From the NCBI GenBank assembly GCA_028701415.1, contig JAQVQU010000093.1, forward strand, positions 1 to 5,350: a stretch of 5,350 nt of DNA, in the 5' to 3' direction. Positions 5,015-5,350 of the stretch are shown here, piece by piece. Origin of the DNA: Clostridia bacterium. Lineage in GTDB: Bacteria; Bacillota; Clostridia; Christensenellales; DTU072. Within the stretch, counting starts at the first letter, position 1; each line of letters begins with the position of its first letter. The translations under genes and the position numbers were made by a program. The notes beneath the pieces were generated by a model, which was not told the origin of the DNA, searched no databases, and saw nothing but the letters and a program-made list of their open reading frames with translations.

Positions 5015-5350
5015 TTAGACACCGGAGTATGCGCTGAATCCACCGTCTATTGGGACTACAATTCCTGTCACAAAGCCACTTGCTTCATTGTTTGTTAACC
5101 ACTCAATTGTTCCTAATAATTCTTCTGGCTCACCAAATCTTCCCAGGGGTGTATTTCCCAATATCTTCTTTGATCTATCAGTAAGCGACCCATCTTCTTT
5201 GTATAACAACGTCTTATTTTGGTTTGTAGAGAAAAATCCAGGAGCAATCGCGTTTACTCTCATACCTACTTTTGCGAAATAAACGGCAAGCCATTGAGTA
5301 AAATTAGAAACTGCCGACTTTGCCGCAGAGTAAGCAGGTATCTTTGTAAG
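5015..5350 (-). CDS. uxuB: Short-chain dehydrogenase/reductase, probable D-mannonate oxidoreductase (fructuronate reductase) type, C-terminal 111 residues, cut by the window edge
   Basis: The open frame enters at the right edge and ends at TAA 5015-5017. The leading residues read LTKIPAYSAAKSAVSNF, so the SDR catalytic YxxxK pair is present (Tyr codon 5332-5330, Lys codon 5320-5318). After this come MRVNAIAPGFF (the substrate-side NxIxPG segment), STNQNKTLL, TPLGRFGEPEELLG and the C-terminal SGFVTGIVVPIDGGFSAYSGV region. STNQN-LL, an EDGSLT-R segment and the FSAYSGV end are, from memory, characteristic of the SDR form of D-mannonate oxidoreductase found in Bacillus (YjmF/UxuB) and related bacteria. 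That enzyme interconverts D-fructuronate and D-mannonate with NAD(P)H in hexuronate catabolism. The full family length is about 270-280 residues, so the N-terminal Rossmann part is outside the window. It is upstream of, and co-directional with, the oxidoreductase operon but separated by 297 bp. SDR membership is certain; the specific substrate is probable. Confidence 0.85.
   Translation of the reverse strand, partial: LTKIPAYSAAKSAVSNFTQWLAVYFAKVGMRVNAIAPGFFSTNQNKTLLYKEDGSLTDRSKKILGNTPLGRFGEPEELLGTIEWLTNNEASGFVTGIVVPIDGGFSAYSGV

Noticed and set aside
5000..5018. Inverted repeat CTAAAC/GTTTAG with a 7-nt loop around the SDR stop codon, as a terminator
   Set aside because: The stem is only six mostly A-T pairs and no U-run follows in the minus direction, so it does not meet intrinsic terminator criteria.

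Overview
The window is AT-rich. Every well-supported gene lies on the minus strand, so the transcription order runs from high to low coordinates. Strong GGAGG-type ribosome binding sites, tight gene spacing and AT-rich codon use suggest a low-GC Gram-positive (Firmicutes/Clostridia-like) organism. No 16S rRNA or other species marker is present, so this is an inference.

In transcription order the layout is: (1) the C-terminal 111 residues of a short-chain dehydrogenase resembling the SDR-type D-mannonate oxidoreductase/fructuronate reductase (5015 to the right edge); (2) a 297-bp intergenic region, about two thirds of which is a phase-locked 19-bp tandem repeat running up to the next start codon; (3) Gfo/Idh/MocA oxidoreductase A (3572-4717); (4) a xylose-isomerase-like TIM-barrel isomerase/epimerase (2635-3561), 10 bp after A; (5) Gfo/Idh/MocA oxidoreductase B (1409-2575), a clear paralogue of A; (6) a second, shorter TIM-barrel isomerase/epimerase (520-1275), after a 133-bp gap holding an imperfect 55-bp direct duplication; (7) the N-terminal two thirds of a DeoC-family aldolase (2-436, cut by the left edge).

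The set reads as a carbohydrate catabolic operon: two NAD(P)-dependent oxidoreductase plus TIM-barrel modules arranged in tandem, a class I aldolase downstream and a sugar-acid reductase upstream. Established knowledge links Gfo/Idh/MocA enzymes paired with AP_endonuc_2-type TIM barrels to inositol catabolism, keto-sugar chemistry and oxidative (non-hydrolytic) cleavage of glycosides. The actual substrate cannot be read from this window, and no transporter, regulator or glycosidase is visible. The most unusual DNA feature is the 19-bp array immediately upstream of oxidoreductase A. It contains two sequence subfamilies that keep one register, and its last unit carries the ribosome binding site.
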